The translations under genes were made by a program, and so were the position numbers. From Hyphomicrobiales bacterium (GTDB taxonomy: Bacteria; Pseudomonadota; Alphaproteobacteria; Rhizobiales; Methyloligellaceae), in NCBI GenBank assembly GCA_021775555.1, contig JAJFHP010000026.1, positions 1 to 64,000 on the forward strand: a DNA stretch of 64,000 nt. The letters are read 5' to 3'. The notes beneath the pieces were generated by a model. It made no database searches and had not been told where the DNA came from. It was given only the letters and a program-made list of their open reading frames with translations. Positions 33,826 to 43,233 of the stretch are shown here, piece after piece (positions within the stretch are counted from its first letter, which is position 1; the number at the start of each line of letters is the position of its first letter).

Positions 33826-34662
33826 ATGGCGCAGGGCCGCTCAAACGCATCCCCCGACATAAAGACCTGCGATCCGGCATGGATTCGCCTCCGCGAGGAG
33901 GCTGAGGAGCTCTGTGCAAAAGAACCCGTTCTGGCGAGTTTCGTCTATTCAACTGTCCTCAATCAGGACACGTTTGAACAGGCCATGGCCCACCGCCTGG
34001 CGCAGAGGCTGTCACATACAGAAATTGAGACAGGTCGCCTCTATAAGGCGTTTGAAGAGCTTGTGGCCAAGGAGCCCGGGCTTACGGAGTCTTTTCGCGC
34101 CGATCTGGCGGCCGTGTTCGACCGGGATCCGGCCTGCAACCGCCTGATAGAGCCGCTTCTTTATTTCAAAGGGTTTCATGCCTTGCAAACGCATCGTTTT
34201 GCGCACCAGCTCTGGAATGATGGCCGGTTAGACTTTGCGTACTACCTTCAAAGTCAGTCGTCGCGGATCTTCAGTGTTGATATCCATCCGGCAGCAAAAA
34301 TTGGCAGGGGCATCATGATTGATCACGCCACGGGTGTGGTGATAGGCGAGACGGCCACGGTTGGCGATGACGCGTCTATCCTGCATGGCGTGACATTGGG
34401 CGGCAGTGGCAAATCGGCCGATGATCGCCATCCCAAGATCGGTCGTGGTGTTATGATCGGGGCGGGAGCTAAGATACTTGGTAATATCAAGGTAGGCGAT
34501 TGCGCCCGGGTAGCTGCGGGCAGCGTCGTTCTGAAAGATGTGCCGAAGATGATGACAGTTGCCGGTGTTCCAGCCAAGGTGGTCGGCCAGGCCGGGTGTC
34601 CCGAGCCTGCTCGTTCCATGAACCAGCTTCTGGAAGAGACATCTGAAACAGCTCAGGAATAG
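33826..34662 (+). CDS. cysE: Serine O-acetyltransferase
   Basis: This 278-residue enzyme makes O-acetylserine, the committed step of cysteine synthesis. An N-terminal helical domain (EEAEELCAKEPVLASF) is followed by left-handed beta-helix hexapeptide repeats and the active-site regions DIHPAAKIGRGIMIDH and TGVVIGE with catalytic His/Asp, then GVTLGGSGK and DRHPKIG. The ATG at 33826 follows AGGAG by 7 bases and starts the conserved region; the longer frame from 33721 is less likely. Confidence 0.95.
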   Translation: MAQGRSNASPDIKTCDPAWIRLREEAEELCAKEPVLASFVYSTVLNQDTFEQAMAHRLAQRLSHTEIETGRLYKAFEELVAKEPGLTESFRADLAAVFDRDPACNRLIEPLLYFKGFHALQTHRFAHQLWNDGRLDFAYYLQSQSSRIFSVDIHPAAKIGRGIMIDHATGVVIGETATVGDDASILHGVTLGGSGKSADDRHPKIGRGVMIGAGAKILGNIKVGDCARVAAGSVVLKDVPKMMTVAGVPAKVVGQAGCPEPARSMNQLLEETSETAQE

Positions 34663-34724
34663 TGCTGTTGCATTTGCCGACTGAATCCCCCATTCAAGGT
34701 TGAAATCCTTTTGAGGAGGCTATT

Positions 34725-34937
34725 GTGAATCGCGAAGAAATCGTGCGTCTGGAATCATACCTGCGCAAACTGTTCAGACTGGATACTATTGAGGTGCGTC
34801 AGCGCCCGAACAAGGATGATTCAGCAGAAGTTTATGTCGGTGATGAATTTATAGGTGTCATGTTCCGCGACGACGACGAAGGGGAATTGTCATACCAGTT
34901 CCAGATGGCGATCCTCGAATTTGATTTGCAGGACTAA
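34725..34937 (+). CDS. DUF3126 family protein
   Basis: This 70-residue acidic protein matches DUF3126, a small alphaproteobacterial family of unknown function, with conserved LESYLRKLF, VYVGDEFIGV and DDDEGELSYQF. It begins with GTG at 34725 behind a strong GAGGAGG and follows cysE by 62 bp, an arrangement I recall as common in Rhizobiales. Confidence 0.88.
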   Translation: MNREEIVRLESYLRKLFRLDTIEVRQRPNKDDSAEVYVGDEFIGVMFRDDDEGELSYQFQMAILEFDLQD

Positions 34938-34982
34938 AACAGCACTCTCCGTTTTGAAGTGTGTCCCAGCTCTGCTCAGGCG

Positions 34983-34997
34983 TTAACCTTTTGCTAA
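34983..34997 (+). promoter_or_regulatory. Candidate CtrA-type box
   Basis: TTAACCTTTTGCTAA matches the CtrA consensus TTAA-N7-TTAA at 7 of 8 positions and is followed by C, as in many natural sites. It lies 73 bp before the start of the small membrane protein at 35070. A 7/8 match can easily occur by chance. Confidence 0.35.
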
Positions 34998-35069
34998 CAA
35001 TTCACATGCGGGCCAGGGCCCGTATGCGGCACTGTGGCAGCGCGCCTGAATGGCGGCGCGGGAGGCCGC

Positions 35070-35393
35070 ATGCCCGAGTATCTGTTTTATATCTATGTTA
35101 CAGCGATCGGATTCTGCGCCGCAGGACTGTGCACCAGCGCATGGAAACTGGTGACGGGACGCCCTCTGAAATTTGGTTTGCAGGTTGATCAGACCGGGCA
35201 GGCAATTCTGGGCGTATTAGCACGGGTACTCGCCGGTCCGGTAATCGTGATGCGTAATGCCATCAAAGGCGCAGTTGTTGAGGGGCGCGCGCCGCTCTGG
35301 TTGGCGCTTTCAACCTTTATATCGACGATCTGGAGCTTTTTTTCCGGCGTCGTTCTTCTGGAAATGATGTTCCGTCTCCAGACGCTGATCTGA
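35070..35393 (+). CDS. Conserved small membrane protein, unknown function
   Basis: This 107-residue protein has two clear hydrophobic segments, at about residues 4-22 (FYIYVTAIGFCAAGLC) and 80-100 (STFISTIWSFFSGVVLLEMM). A soluble stretch between them contains QVDQTGQAILGVLARVLAGPVIVMRN with amphipathic character. The ATG at 35070 follows GGAGG; the frame opens earlier at 35034. I do not recognise a function. It lies between DUF3126 and the carbonic anhydrase-like gene, possibly under a CtrA-type site. Confidence 0.7.
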   Translation: MPEYLFYIYVTAIGFCAAGLCTSAWKLVTGRPLKFGLQVDQTGQAILGVLARVLAGPVIVMRNAIKGAVVEGRAPLWLALSTFISTIWSFFSGVVLLEMMFRLQTLI

Positions 35394-35483
35394 TCCTTCT
35401 CCCATAATTCCTTCCAAAGCCTGTCTATCCAACTACATCCACTCGTGCAAAAGTGCCGCCCGACTGACGGTAAGGAGCGTGGG

Positions 35484-36017
35484 ATGTCCCTCTATACAAT
35501 TGATGGTGTGCGGGTTGAACTTCCTTCGCAAGGAAATTACTGGGTGGCACCAAATGCAATCCTTATAGGCAAGGTCAAGCTGGGGGACCATGCCAGTGTG
35601 TGGTTTGGTGCCGTGGTGCGTGGTGATAATGACCTGATTGATATTGGCACCCGCACTAATATTCAGGACGGTTGCATTCTTCATACGGATACAGGATTCC
35701 CGATGGTTATCGGGGAGGGGTGCACCGTTGGACACATGGCCATGCTGCATGGCTGCACCATTGGTCCCAACACGTTGATCGGCATTGGTGCCACGTTGCT
35801 GAACGGATCGCGGATCGGCCAGAACTGTATCATTGGTGCCCATTCCCTGATACCGGAAGGAAAGGAAATCCCTGACAACTCCCTGGTCATGGGTTCGCCT
35901 GGCCGTGTGGTGCGTGAGGTGAGCGTGGAAGATGCTGAGCATTTGAAAACGCTTGCCCAGCACTATGTCGATAACAATGCAAGGTATAATGCCGGATTTG
36001 CCATACAGGACCAGTAA
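35484..36017 (+). CDS. Gamma carbonic anhydrase family protein
   Basis: This 177-residue left-handed beta-helix protein is of the YrdA/CaiE type related to gamma carbonic anhydrase. Family blocks are [36 protein letters not shown] (metal-binding histidines in GHMAMLHG and ILHTD) and [10 protein letters not shown]. Zinc or iron binding between subunits is expected; carbonic anhydrase activity varies in this branch. The ATG at 35484 follows AAGGAG. Confidence 0.92.
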   Translation: MSLYTIDGVRVELPSQGNYWVAPNAILIGKVKLGDHASVWFGAVVRGDNDLIDIGTRTNIQDGCILHTDTGFPMVIGEGCTVGHMAMLHGCTIGPNTLIGIGATLLNGSRIGQNCIIGAHSLIPEGKEIPDNSLVMGSPGRVVREVSVEDAEHLKTLAQHYVDNNARYNAGFAIQDQ

Positions 36018-36046
36018 TCCGCACCTCGGATATTAACCAAAAAAAT

Positions 36047-36072
36047 GAGCCGGCGTCGGGGAACGCCGGCTC
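36047..36072 (-). terminator. Intrinsic terminator of the cysteine peptidase gene
   Basis: A perfect 10-bp stem GAGCCGGCGT/ACGCCGGCTC with a 6-nt loop is followed on the minus strand by seven T residues (A-run 36039-36045 on the plus strand). It lies 60 bp after the minus-strand gene stop at 36133 and may also slow transcription from the opposite side. Confidence 0.85.
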
Positions 36073-36132
36073 AAAGTTAGGCCCGGTGGTCGGGGATGGG
36101 GGGGATGATTCCCGGGCCCATGGGTTTACCGT

Positions 36133-36801
36133 TTAATTCTTTAAATGCTCCTGTATCAAATCAGGACTCGTTCCAGCCGTCCTTTGGATTTGCCTCTGGC
36201 CCGGCCGCGTCAGGGAAACCCAGACCTTCGGATCACGGCCGGATTGCCGTTTCACGAAGGAGTAGGGTGATTTATTCCAGGTCATGATTTCCGCCTGCTT
36301 GTTATCGAGCAGGTATTCACCCCTCGAAGTGCGTGCCGTCAGGATGGCATGCCCTTCATTGTTTTCGTCGCGTACGACTGTGATAAGAAGTGAACTTGCC
36401 GGCCAGCCGCGTTCGATGAGCAAACGCTGTTTCAGCAGCACATAGTCCTCGCAGTCGCCTTTGCCTGCTGGATAGGTCCAGTGCTCAATGCGGCCATAGA
36501 GTTTCATGTCGGAGACAGGCCGGACCATACGATTGACTAGATCATTGACCGCGCGTAAATCAGCCTTGCGCTCCAGCGTCAATTTCATCTTGACGCGCTT
36601 TGGTCCGCTTCGCTTGCAATCTGCCGGGTTCTGACGACAGAAACCGACATGACCGATTGGCGGTAGTGAACGTCCGTAGACGCGCATAAAAGGTGAACTG
36701 GCATCCTGTCCCACCGTCAAAGCAGCAATTTCTGCCTCGGCGCCTGTTGCCGCAACCATTCCCAATGCGAGAAATGCTGCTCCAAGAATATTCCGTTTCA
36801 T
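36133..36801 (-). CDS. Bacterial transglutaminase-like cysteine peptidase (BTLCP)
   Basis: This 222-residue exported protein has a signal peptide ending near Ala23 (VAATGAEAE) and a papain/transglutaminase-like core with Cys117 (GKGDCEDYV), His151 (NEGHAIL) and Asp166 (YLLDN). The family is often called BTLCP or DUF920. In Pseudomonas the relative LapG cleaves a surface adhesin under c-di-GMP control, but most alphaproteobacterial members lack that setting; the target here is unknown. PilZ genes nearby make a link to c-di-GMP conceivable only. Confidence 0.92.
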   Translation of the reverse strand: MKRNILGAAFLALGMVAATGAEAEIAALTVGQDASSPFMRVYGRSLPPIGHVGFCRQNPADCKRSGPKRVKMKLTLERKADLRAVNDLVNRMVRPVSDMKLYGRIEHWTYPAGKGDCEDYVLLKQRLLIERGWPASSLLITVVRDENNEGHAILTARTSRGEYLLDNKQAEIMTWNKSPYSFVKRQSGRDPKVWVSLTRPGQRQIQRTAGTSPDLIQEHLKN

Positions 36802-37154
36802 TTGTAACCCCCCGTCTCGTTTGTGAGGGGTACTATCCCATAGATGGTTTTAGATACTTGTAAGAACCAAGTATAGTTTCTATGTATATTTCAATATTAT
36901 TAGTATAAAATTTGTCGAGAATTTTAGAAAATCTATTTTGTCTAAAATTTTATCGAAAATATATCTCCGATGAATGCACTTTCAGGATGGGCAGAAATCC
37001 CAGATTTGTGGGAAAAATGACCCTGGGTGGCGGTAAGACAAGACAAAATCCTGCATAGGGATGCATATCCCAAAGCCGGGATATGGTGCTGTTTCAATGG
37101 TGTGGCAGACCTTGAAACAGCCTCAAAAAACTTTGGATTTAGGGTTGAAAAAGT
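36802..37154. other. 353-bp AT-rich intergenic region with two inverted repeats
   Basis: Bases 36840-36970 are markedly AT-rich and include the inverted repeat AATTTTAGA (36920-36928)/TCTAAAATT (36941-36949), upstream of the peptidase gene. Nearer the PilZ gene lies a 10-bp hairpin, GCTGTTTCAA (37088-37097)/TTGAAACAGC (37112-37121), without an adjacent T-run in the useful direction. It may end or attenuate the PilZ transcript. No small ORF with a ribosome-binding site was found. Confidence 0.5.
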
Positions 37155-37850
37155 TCAGCTGAACTGGCGTTTCAGGGAATCCGGATCCTGAATTTCGAGG
37201 AATTCGATGCTGATGCCGTGGTCTTTGTGACGCACAACACGTCCTGGTGTCAGGCCCAGCGTTACCAGCTCTCCGACCTCCGGTTTGGGGTCAACTGAAA
37301 CGGCTGCTCCCCCCAGAGAGACATCAACTATATGGGACTCATATGAAGTGCCATTGACAGTGGTCAGCTTGATTGCATTCTTTTTTGGAATGATCCGGTC
37401 GTGTTGCCGGTCTTCAATCATCGATAAACGATCTTTGTTTATCAACCAGGTGAGTTGATTTGCGATTTTTTCCCGCTTGTACTGAGAAGCAGTCAATTGC
37501 AGTGCAAATCCTTCCGGGTTCCCGCGCACGATCTTGCCTTCGATACGGCCCAGCGTGTCGAGATATAATACAATACGTTCGCCTTTTTCACCGGCAATCG
37601 GGGCGCGAACAGCAATACCGCCAGCGGACACATTGACAATCTGACACGGATACTCCTGCTTGTTCTCCCGCATGAAGCGACCAAGCAGGGGAACATTCAC
37701 GCGTTGAAACCTGCGTCTGTCCCTCGCGGACCTAACCGAATTCTCTTTTGTGTCGGGTGTGTGGCGCATGGGTGCGCGCTTGCCTCTTTGCAGGGCAATG
37801 TCTTGCCCTCTGCTCTCAGGCATCATTCCGGGAATTTCAGCTGTGCTCAT
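37155..37850 (-). CDS. Protein with two PilZ domains
   Basis: This 231-residue protein carries two PilZ domains. The first (about 43-125) has SARDRRRFQRVNV and IVNVSAGG; the second (about 148-228) has RQHDR and IVDVSLGG. Both have the (D/N)xSxxG motif, but the first is the better match for c-di-GMP binding because its arginine cluster is complete. There is no membrane segment or output domain, so it may act by protein contact. A CtrA-like box lies 58 bp upstream. Confidence 0.88.
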   Translation of the reverse strand: MSTAEIPGMMPESRGQDIALQRGKRAPMRHTPDTKENSVRSARDRRRFQRVNVPLLGRFMRENKQEYPCQIVNVSAGGIAVRAPIAGEKGERIVLYLDTLGRIEGKIVRGNPEGFALQLTASQYKREKIANQLTWLINKDRLSMIEDRQHDRIIPKKNAIKLTTVNGTSYESHIVDVSLGGAAVSVDPKPEVGELVTLGLTPGRVVRHKDHGISIEFLEIQDPDSLKRQFS

Positions 37851-37907
37851 GGCTGTCCGCTTTGCGGGACAAGCCCCGCATTAGAGTGGATGCTAGGTGA
37901 TTTGTGG

Positions 37908-37922
37908 TTAATTAAACTCTAA
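37908..37922 (-). promoter_or_regulatory. Candidate CtrA-type box upstream of the double-PilZ gene
   Basis: TTAATTAAACTCTAA fits TTAA-N7-TTAA at 7 of 8 positions. It lies 58 bp before the ATG at 37850. The AT-rich setting raises the chance of a random match. Confidence 0.3.
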
Positions 37923-37993
37923 ACAGCATGAGGCCGACGCATAGTTGCACCGGCCTTTAGCTTCACAGCGATGAGTATATGGCTTTAAGAAAT

Positions 37994-38614
37994 CTAGTCG
38001 GAACGCCTGGAAAGACCACCCTCCAACACCCGGAAACGCCGGCGGGCATCACCTGGTATCCGGGCGTGGGCTTCAGCGAGTACCACAGGCTGCTCAACCA
38101 CTTCAGGGGTGGCAGGGCGTATTTCAGGCCAGATAAGGTCAAATGACATGAGTTTCAATTGACGAAGCTCCAGCGTGCCCGTCCAGTAGGGCCGGGTAAT
38201 TGCGCTGATACTGCCTAGCATGCGATTGACATTCTCACCTGTATGAACGAGCGGGAGAACAAGCATCTCGAAGACAGCAGGTTCCCTGTCCGCATTGGAG
38301 CATTCAAATTCGATGAGGGCTCCGGCTCCGTCTTTGGCGACATTGTGAAGGAGATTGTGAACCGCTTCCTTGTCGTCGCCGTTCCAGTAATTGAGCAGAT
38401 TATTACCGCGCAGTTCATGACCCAGCGACGTGCATATTCGCGTGCCGGCCAGGCGGAACCGGTAGGTTGAGATATCGGGACATTCGAGAATAAAGACATC
38501 GGGAAGGACATCGGCAAGTTTTACAGGTTCGATTTCAAACCGGTTCGGCGCGAAACGGCCGTCCCTTACGGAATTCCAATACTCGAAAAGTTCGTTGCTC
38601 GACTTGTGCTTCAT
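37994..38614 (-). CDS. PAS domain-containing protein (PAS_5 type)
   Basis: This protein of about 206 residues has a PAS-like domain in the first 140 residues. The arrangement LFEYWNSVRDGRFAPNR, LPDVFILECP, YRFRLAGTRICTSLGHELRG and NLLNYW is typical of the alphaproteobacterial PAS_5 family. There is no kinase, cyclase or DNA-binding part, and a charged tail follows. The function is unknown; family members are thought to be sensory or cell-cycle related. The frame extends to 38695, but the ATG at 38614 begins the conserved region. Confidence 0.8.
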   Translation of the reverse strand: MKHKSSNELFEYWNSVRDGRFAPNRFEIEPVKLADVLPDVFILECPDISTYRFRLAGTRICTSLGHELRGNNLLNYWNGDDKEAVHNLLHNVAKDGAGALIEFECSNADREPAVFEMLVLPLVHTGENVNRMLGSISAITRPYWTGTLELRQLKLMSFDLIWPEIRPATPEVVEQPVVLAEAHARIPGDARRRFRVLEGGLSRRSD

Positions 38615-38869
38615 GCCACATGCCTCTGATTGACGCTTGTTACCATTTACACATCGCGGTCCGGCGGAAGCCGTCGTGATCCCGTTCTGAGACACTTGGC
38701 CCGTCAGTGCGGTGCTTTGACAAATGGTTCAGCAGGTCTCATGCCAATGTAGGGAAATGGACGGTGAGTTTAGTGAAAAGGCCGGTGGCAAGGTTAACAG
38801 CGCAAGCTTGTGATCGTGGCTTTAGCCCGATATGGCAGAAGTTTCAGCTTTGAACAGAGGCAATTGGCG

Positions 38870-39586
38870 ATGAATAGCAGGCAGCCGATATTTAATATTC
38901 CGGCAAGTGTCGTCCTTGCGGCCCTGGCACTGGTGGTTTTGCATGTGGTTCGCGTAACCCTGCCACCGCAGACGGGCCAAACGATGCTACTGGCGCTCGC
39001 TTTCATTCCGGCCCGATATTCCGGGCCGACGCCAGATCTTCCTGGCGGTGAGTGGAGCGATGTCACCAGTTTCATTACTTACATGTTCGTACATGGCGAT
39101 ATGACCCATCTGGCCATCAATATGATCTGGATGCTGGCTTTTGGCAGTGCCGTAGCCAAGCGGATTGGAGATATGCGCTTTGTGTTGTTCTCGATTCTGT
39201 GCGGCATCGCCGGTGTGCTGGTTCATCTCACCCTTCATTTTGGCGAATTGGTTCCAGTCGTGGGGGCATCTGCCGCCATATCGGGACAAATGGCTGGCGC
39301 CATCCGTTTCATGTTCGGCGCCAGCCGTACGATCATGCCATTGCCCGATAATCTGGAGTTAGTACCGCTTGCCGGCATAAGGGAAACTCTCACCAATGGC
39401 AGATTTCTCATGTTTCTGGGAGTATGGGCGGCCCTCAACCTGCTGTTCGGACTTGGTGGATTTCAAATGAATGGTTCAGGTGCCAGCATCGCCTGGGAGG
39501 CGCATATAGGTGGATTCCTGTGCGGGTTGTTCGCCTTTGGCGCTTTTGACAGGGGCGCGAAAAGCGTTGGAAAAATACGCTATTAG
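38870..39586 (+). CDS. Rhomboid family intramembrane serine protease
   Basis: This 238-residue protein has six to seven hydrophobic segments. Catalytic Ser134 lies in VVGASAAISG and His212 in WEAHIGGFLCG, and the conserved loop FVHGDMTHLAINM (about 74-86) is intact. Rhomboids cleave transmembrane helices of other proteins. The ATG at 38870 is preceded by AGAGG; the frame opens at 38810. Substrates are unknown. Confidence 0.9.
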   Translation: MNSRQPIFNIPASVVLAALALVVLHVVRVTLPPQTGQTMLLALAFIPARYSGPTPDLPGGEWSDVTSFITYMFVHGDMTHLAINMIWMLAFGSAVAKRIGDMRFVLFSILCGIAGVLVHLTLHFGELVPVVGASAAISGQMAGAIRFMFGASRTIMPLPDNLELVPLAGIRETLTNGRFLMFLGVWAALNLLFGLGGFQMNGSGASIAWEAHIGGFLCGLFAFGAFDRGAKSVGKIRY

Positions 39587-39828
39587 CCCTAGCCTGTGAA
39601 AATTCAGCTTTAATAAAGAAGATTAAATCTGGTTGCGCCAGGCCCTGTGTCACTCCATCATGACACTTATGTGATGCAGTTGCGGGCCTGGGTGGGCTTG
39701 TTGAACTGCTGACGATGTTAGGGCGCGGCATTGGGAGCGCTCACCATGCCTCTCCCTGTTGAGCGCGCGGCCCGCTGGGACCTGTCATGGCCAGGTCCGC
39801 CCGAGGTGGATCAGAGAGGAGAGAAATC

Positions 39829-40260
39829 ATGAATGTTGCAACCATCCTTGGTGAAAAGGGCAGGCAGGTTATCACTGCAAATTCCGATGCCTCCCTGCTG
39901 GATATTGCAAAGACGCTCCGTGAGCATTCTATCGGCTGTATCGTGGTGAGTGATGGTAACGATGGTATTGCAGGGATTGTATCGGAACGGGATCTGGTCC
40001 GTGCCATAGCAGAATCAGGCACAGATATCCTCAAGTCGCCGGTTTCGAGAAGCATGACCAAGAAAGTCATCTCCTGTCAGAAAAGCGATACAATTCACAC
40101 GATCATGGCGGCAATGACCGATGGACGTTTCCGTCACATGCCGGTTGTCGAAGACGGCAAGCTTATCGGAGTGATTTCGATTGGTGATGTGGTGCGTCTG
40201 CGGATCGCAGAAGCTGAATTGGAAGCAGCCGCCATGCGGGACTATATCGCTACTGGCTAG
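39829..40260 (+). CDS. CBS-pair domain protein
   Basis: This 143-residue protein consists almost wholly of two CBS motifs (SIGCIVVSDGNDGIAGIVSER and RFRHMPVVEDGKLIGVIS), the adenosine-nucleotide-binding pair found in many regulators. With no catalytic part it may sense AMP/ATP or bind a partner protein. The ATG at 39829 follows AGAGGAG. The 242-bp region before it contains GCGCTCA/TGAGCGC hairpin arms near 39738-39767. Confidence 0.9.
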   Translation: MNVATILGEKGRQVITANSDASLLDIAKTLREHSIGCIVVSDGNDGIAGIVSERDLVRAIAESGTDILKSPVSRSMTKKVISCQKSDTIHTIMAAMTDGRFRHMPVVEDGKLIGVISIGDVVRLRIAEAELEAAAMRDYIATG

Positions 40261-40285
40261 GATGCCCTTTTATCGAGACGATTAA

Positions 40286-41203
40286 TCAGGCAGCGAGCAA
40301 GCTGACTGCGCGCTCGATATCTTCCAGAACTTTTTCGGTTGCCTGCTTGCCACTGGCGATGGCTTGATCCGCCATGTGGAAGTCAAACAGTCCCATTTCC
40401 TCCAGAATTGGCATGACCATAATATCGGGAGGGTCACCTGCCAGTCTTGATCGGGCTATGCGGTCCTGGATGATGTTGAATGAGTCCATCATCACGCTTG
40501 AGATGCCTGGCGCATCTCCGCCCTGGCCGAAAAACTGTCGGCGCAACAAATTCTGTGCTGCCCGGCCATTACCGGGCGGTGGCCGTGTCTCCGCTTCTGG
40601 AAGATTGTCTTCTTCAAAAGCATCCTGGTCGGGCACAACCGTGCCTTTGCCGAAAAAGTCCCAGTTGAGATTGACCGCGATGACGATACGCGCGCCAAGA
40701 GCACGGCAGACTGAAACCGGGATCGGATTAACCAATGCGCCGTCGATCAGCCAACGATTGTTGATTTTGACCGGCCTGAAAATCCCCGGCAACGCATAGG
40801 AAGCGTGCATGGCAGGGACGAGGGGCCCCTTGCTGAGCCATATTTCATGACCGGTTTTGAGCTCGGTCGCCACGGCGACATATTTCTTTTCCAGATTTTC
40901 AATATGGACGTGCTGCAGATGTTCGTTGAGCTCTTCGGACAGTCGCTGCCCAGAAATCAACCCAGATCCGGCAAAATTGAAATCCAGCAGACTGAATACG
41001 CGTCGCCGGGTCAGGCTGCGTGAAAATACTTCAAGCTCATCAAGCTTGCCGGACACATAACAACCGCCGACAACGGAACCGATTGAAGTTCCAACAACAA
41101 TATCTGGTGAGAGACCCGCTTCAGCGAGCGCGTGCAGCACTCCGATATGCGACCATCCGCGGGCGGCCCCGCCACCTAACGCTATACCTATCCTAGGCTT
41201 CAT
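40286..41203 (-). CDS. Patatin-like phospholipase family protein
   Basis: This 305-residue protein has the patatin Ser-Asp dyad: the oxyanion loop LGGGAARGWSHIG at 9-21, nucleophile GTSIGS near 38-43 and Asp in LIDGALVNPIP near 155. It is the RssA-like branch of cytoplasmic or peripheral acyl hydrolases acting on phospholipids. There is no signal peptide. A Pro/Asn-rich stretch at about 195-220 may be a linker. Confidence 0.92.
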   Translation of the reverse strand: MKPRIGIALGGGAARGWSHIGVLHALAEAGLSPDIVVGTSIGSVVGGCYVSGKLDELEVFSRSLTRRRVFSLLDFNFAGSGLISGQRLSEELNEHLQHVHIENLEKKYVAVATELKTGHEIWLSKGPLVPAMHASYALPGIFRPVKINNRWLIDGALVNPIPVSVCRALGARIVIAVNLNWDFFGKGTVVPDQDAFEEDNLPEAETRPPPGNGRAAQNLLRRQFFGQGGDAPGISSVMMDSFNIIQDRIARSRLAGDPPDIMVMPILEEMGLFDFHMADQAIASGKQATEKVLEDIERAVSLLAA

Positions 41204-41343
41204 ATTTTTCGTTCCTACTCGTGGCCACTGATTTCTTCACCGGCCCACCGGAACGGAACCCTGCCGATCCGTTCCCAGATAATAAAATGAGGTGTTTAAG
41301 TCGGGGTTAAAGCGCGTAAGAACCGGATTGACCGAAACGGGAT

Positions 41344-41823
41344 TCAGAGTTGAGTCGGATTTGGTGCGTCACCATAAACTTCGTTGGGATCGAAGGTTTT
41401 TGAGTCTTCCCTGTATTCCAGTTCGAGTTCAGGAGACGGCTTTCCCCCTGTAGGAATAGAACGATAAAAGCAGGACATGTAACCCACGTGACACGACGCC
41501 CCGGAGCCGGCGACGTCGACTTTAAGCCAGATCGCGTCCTGGTCGTCGTCAATGCGCAGATCAACAACCTTCTGCACAAGGCCGCTTGTTGCACCCTTGT
41601 GCCAGAGAGCTTTGCGGGATCGGCTCCAATAGTGAGCCTCGCCGGTCTCTATGGTTTTGGAGAGTGCTTCGGCGTTCATATAGCCAAGCATCAGTACATC
41701 GCCGGTCTCAGCATCGGTGGTGACAGCTGCGATCAGGCCGTCGGAATCGAATTTGGGCGCAAGCTCATGGCCCTCTTCAACTTGCTCGACCGAGCGGCGT
41801 TCGGCGAATTGGCTATCAGGCAT
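41344..41823 (-). CDS. hisI: Phosphoribosyl-AMP cyclohydrolase
   Basis: This 159-residue enzyme opens the purine ring of PR-AMP, the third step of histidine synthesis. It has the monofunctional HisI core with [35 protein letters not shown] and the zinc-site block [12 protein letters not shown], and lacks the HisE pyrophosphatase domain. A short acidic tail follows. It lies 38 bp downstream of folE on the same strand. Confidence 0.96.
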   Translation of the reverse strand: MPDSQFAERRSVEQVEEGHELAPKFDSDGLIAAVTTDAETGDVLMLGYMNAEALSKTIETGEAHYWSRSRKALWHKGATSGLVQKVVDLRIDDDQDAIWLKVDVAGSGASCHVGYMSCFYRSIPTGGKPSPELELEYREDSKTFDPNEVYGDAPNPTQL

Positions 41824-41861
41824 GATGCTGGCCTATCCTGTTGTCCCGGATTTTCAGGCGA

Positions 41862-42497
41862 CTAGTCATTGCCACGCGAAAGCATCAGGAAGCGGTCCTG
41901 CTGTGACGTATCGTCTTTGAACAGACCCGTATACTGGGTAGTGATAGTCGCCACATTGGGCTTTTGAACACCCCGGATCGACATGCACTGATGGACAGCT
42001 TCAATCATGACAGCTACCCCCTGGGGTTTCAAAACACTGTCAATTGTATAGGCGATCTGTGCAGTCATGGTTTCCTGCGTTTGCAGACGGCGCGCGTATA
42101 TTTCGACGACCCGGGCCAGTTTTGAGATACCGACAACCTTGTCATCAGGGAAATAGGCGACATGTGCCTTGCCAATAAAGGGCACCATATGATGTTCGCA
42201 GTGGGAGTTGAGCTCGATATTCCTGAGCATAACGATATCGTCATACCCGCCGACTTCATCGAAGGTGCGCGAGAGCACGTCAATCGGGCACTCTTCATAT
42301 CCCTTGAAAAATTCGTTATAGGCATTGACTACGCGTTTGGGCGTATCAATCAGGCCTTCACGTTTGGGGTCATCACCAGCCCAGGAAATCAGGGTGCGAA
42401 CAGCCTCTTCGGCTTCAGCCCTGTCAGGCCTTTTAACATCTGGCCCAGTGCCAAGTTGCGGCCTGGCAGCTCGAATTTTTTTGACAACTGCGTCCAT
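41862..42497 (-). CDS. folE: GTP cyclohydrolase I (type IA)
   Basis: This 211-residue enzyme converts GTP to dihydroneopterin triphosphate, the first step of folate synthesis. The zinc- and substrate-binding block [32 protein letters not shown] and the Cys in [11 protein letters not shown] are conserved. It is followed by hisI, so folate and histidine genes may share a transcript. It is divergent from the Fe-S scaffold gene. Confidence 0.97.
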   Translation of the reverse strand: MDAVVKKIRAARPQLGTGPDVKRPDRAEAEEAVRTLISWAGDDPKREGLIDTPKRVVNAYNEFFKGYEECPIDVLSRTFDEVGGYDDIVMLRNIELNSHCEHHMVPFIGKAHVAYFPDDKVVGISKLARVVEIYARRLQTQETMTAQIAYTIDSVLKPQGVAVMIEAVHQCMSIRGVQKPNVATITTQYTGLFKDDTSQQDRFLMLSRGND

Positions 42498-42552
42498 CGG
42501 ATTCCTTCTCCGTCAGGCGGTGCCTGGCATTTTGTCACAATTTGTCAGGCTT

Positions 42553-42581
42553 TTGTCCCGACTATATTGTCTCATTATAAC
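42553..42581 (+). promoter_or_regulatory. Predicted promoter of the Fe-S scaffold gene
   Basis: TTGTCC (42553-42558), a 17-bp spacer and TATAAC (42576-42581) give a start site near 42588. It matches the predicted promoter at 2693 almost exactly. The leader to the downstream gene would be about 150-170 nt. Confidence 0.5.
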
Positions 42582-42759
42582 CGGAAATCGCCCCTTGCGA
42601 ATTATGTGCAACTATACCGATATATGAGACAAGGGAAGTATCGGCCTTGTTCCGGCGCTCCAGGATCAACCTCGTGCAGCCGAAACACTCGCCGCAGGAT
42701 ATATAGTTCATGGCGTTAAGCTGCAAGGGCTTGGCCACATGATGAGGTTGAAAACCGAA

Positions 42760-43230
42760 ATGAGCGATCTGGACGAAATCTATAATCCGCGCATTCTGGA
42801 ACTTGCGGCGAATATCCCTCTTGGTGCCCGTCTGGAACGTCCGCATGCCACTGCAACTGCGCATTCCAAGCTTTGCGGAAGCACTGTCTCGGTCGATCTG
42901 AACATGAATGGGGGCGTGGTTTCGGATTACGGGCAATCGGTCAAGGCGTGTCTGCTGGGGCAAGCTGCCTCATCGATCATGGCGCGCAATGTCATTGGCG
43001 CAAGCGCTGATGAGCTTCGCGAGGTCGGGGCTAAAATGCGCAAAATGCTGAAACAGGATGGCCCGCCTCCGAACGGCAAATGGAAAGACCTGGAAGTTCT
43101 GGAACCCGTGCGTGACTTCAGGGCACGTCATGCCTCGACACTGCTGGTTTTCGATGCCGTTGAGGAAGCAATAGCCGAGATAGAAGAAACCCGATCATCT
43201 GAGGCTCCAGAACCAGCGCCGGCTGGTTAG
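42760..43230 (+). CDS. Iron-sulfur cluster assembly scaffold-like protein (NifU N-terminal/IscU family)
   Basis: This protein of about 156 residues resembles the IscU/NifU N-terminal scaffold (DEIYNPRILELAANIP, HSKLCGSTVSVDL, VKACLLGQAASSIMA). Two of the expected cysteines are seen, in KLCGS and VKACLLGQ. The third cysteine of canonical IscU is replaced around RDFRARHAST, where Arg-His stands, so it may be a carrier and not a classic scaffold. An ATG at 42739 is an alternative start. It lies 3 bp upstream of the ornithine cyclodeaminase-like gene. Confidence 0.85.
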   Translation: MSDLDEIYNPRILELAANIPLGARLERPHATATAHSKLCGSTVSVDLNMNGGVVSDYGQSVKACLLGQAASSIMARNVIGASADELREVGAKMRKMLKQDGPPPNGKWKDLEVLEPVRDFRARHASTLLVFDAVEEAIAEIEETRSSEAPEPAPAG

Positions 43231-43233
43231 TCC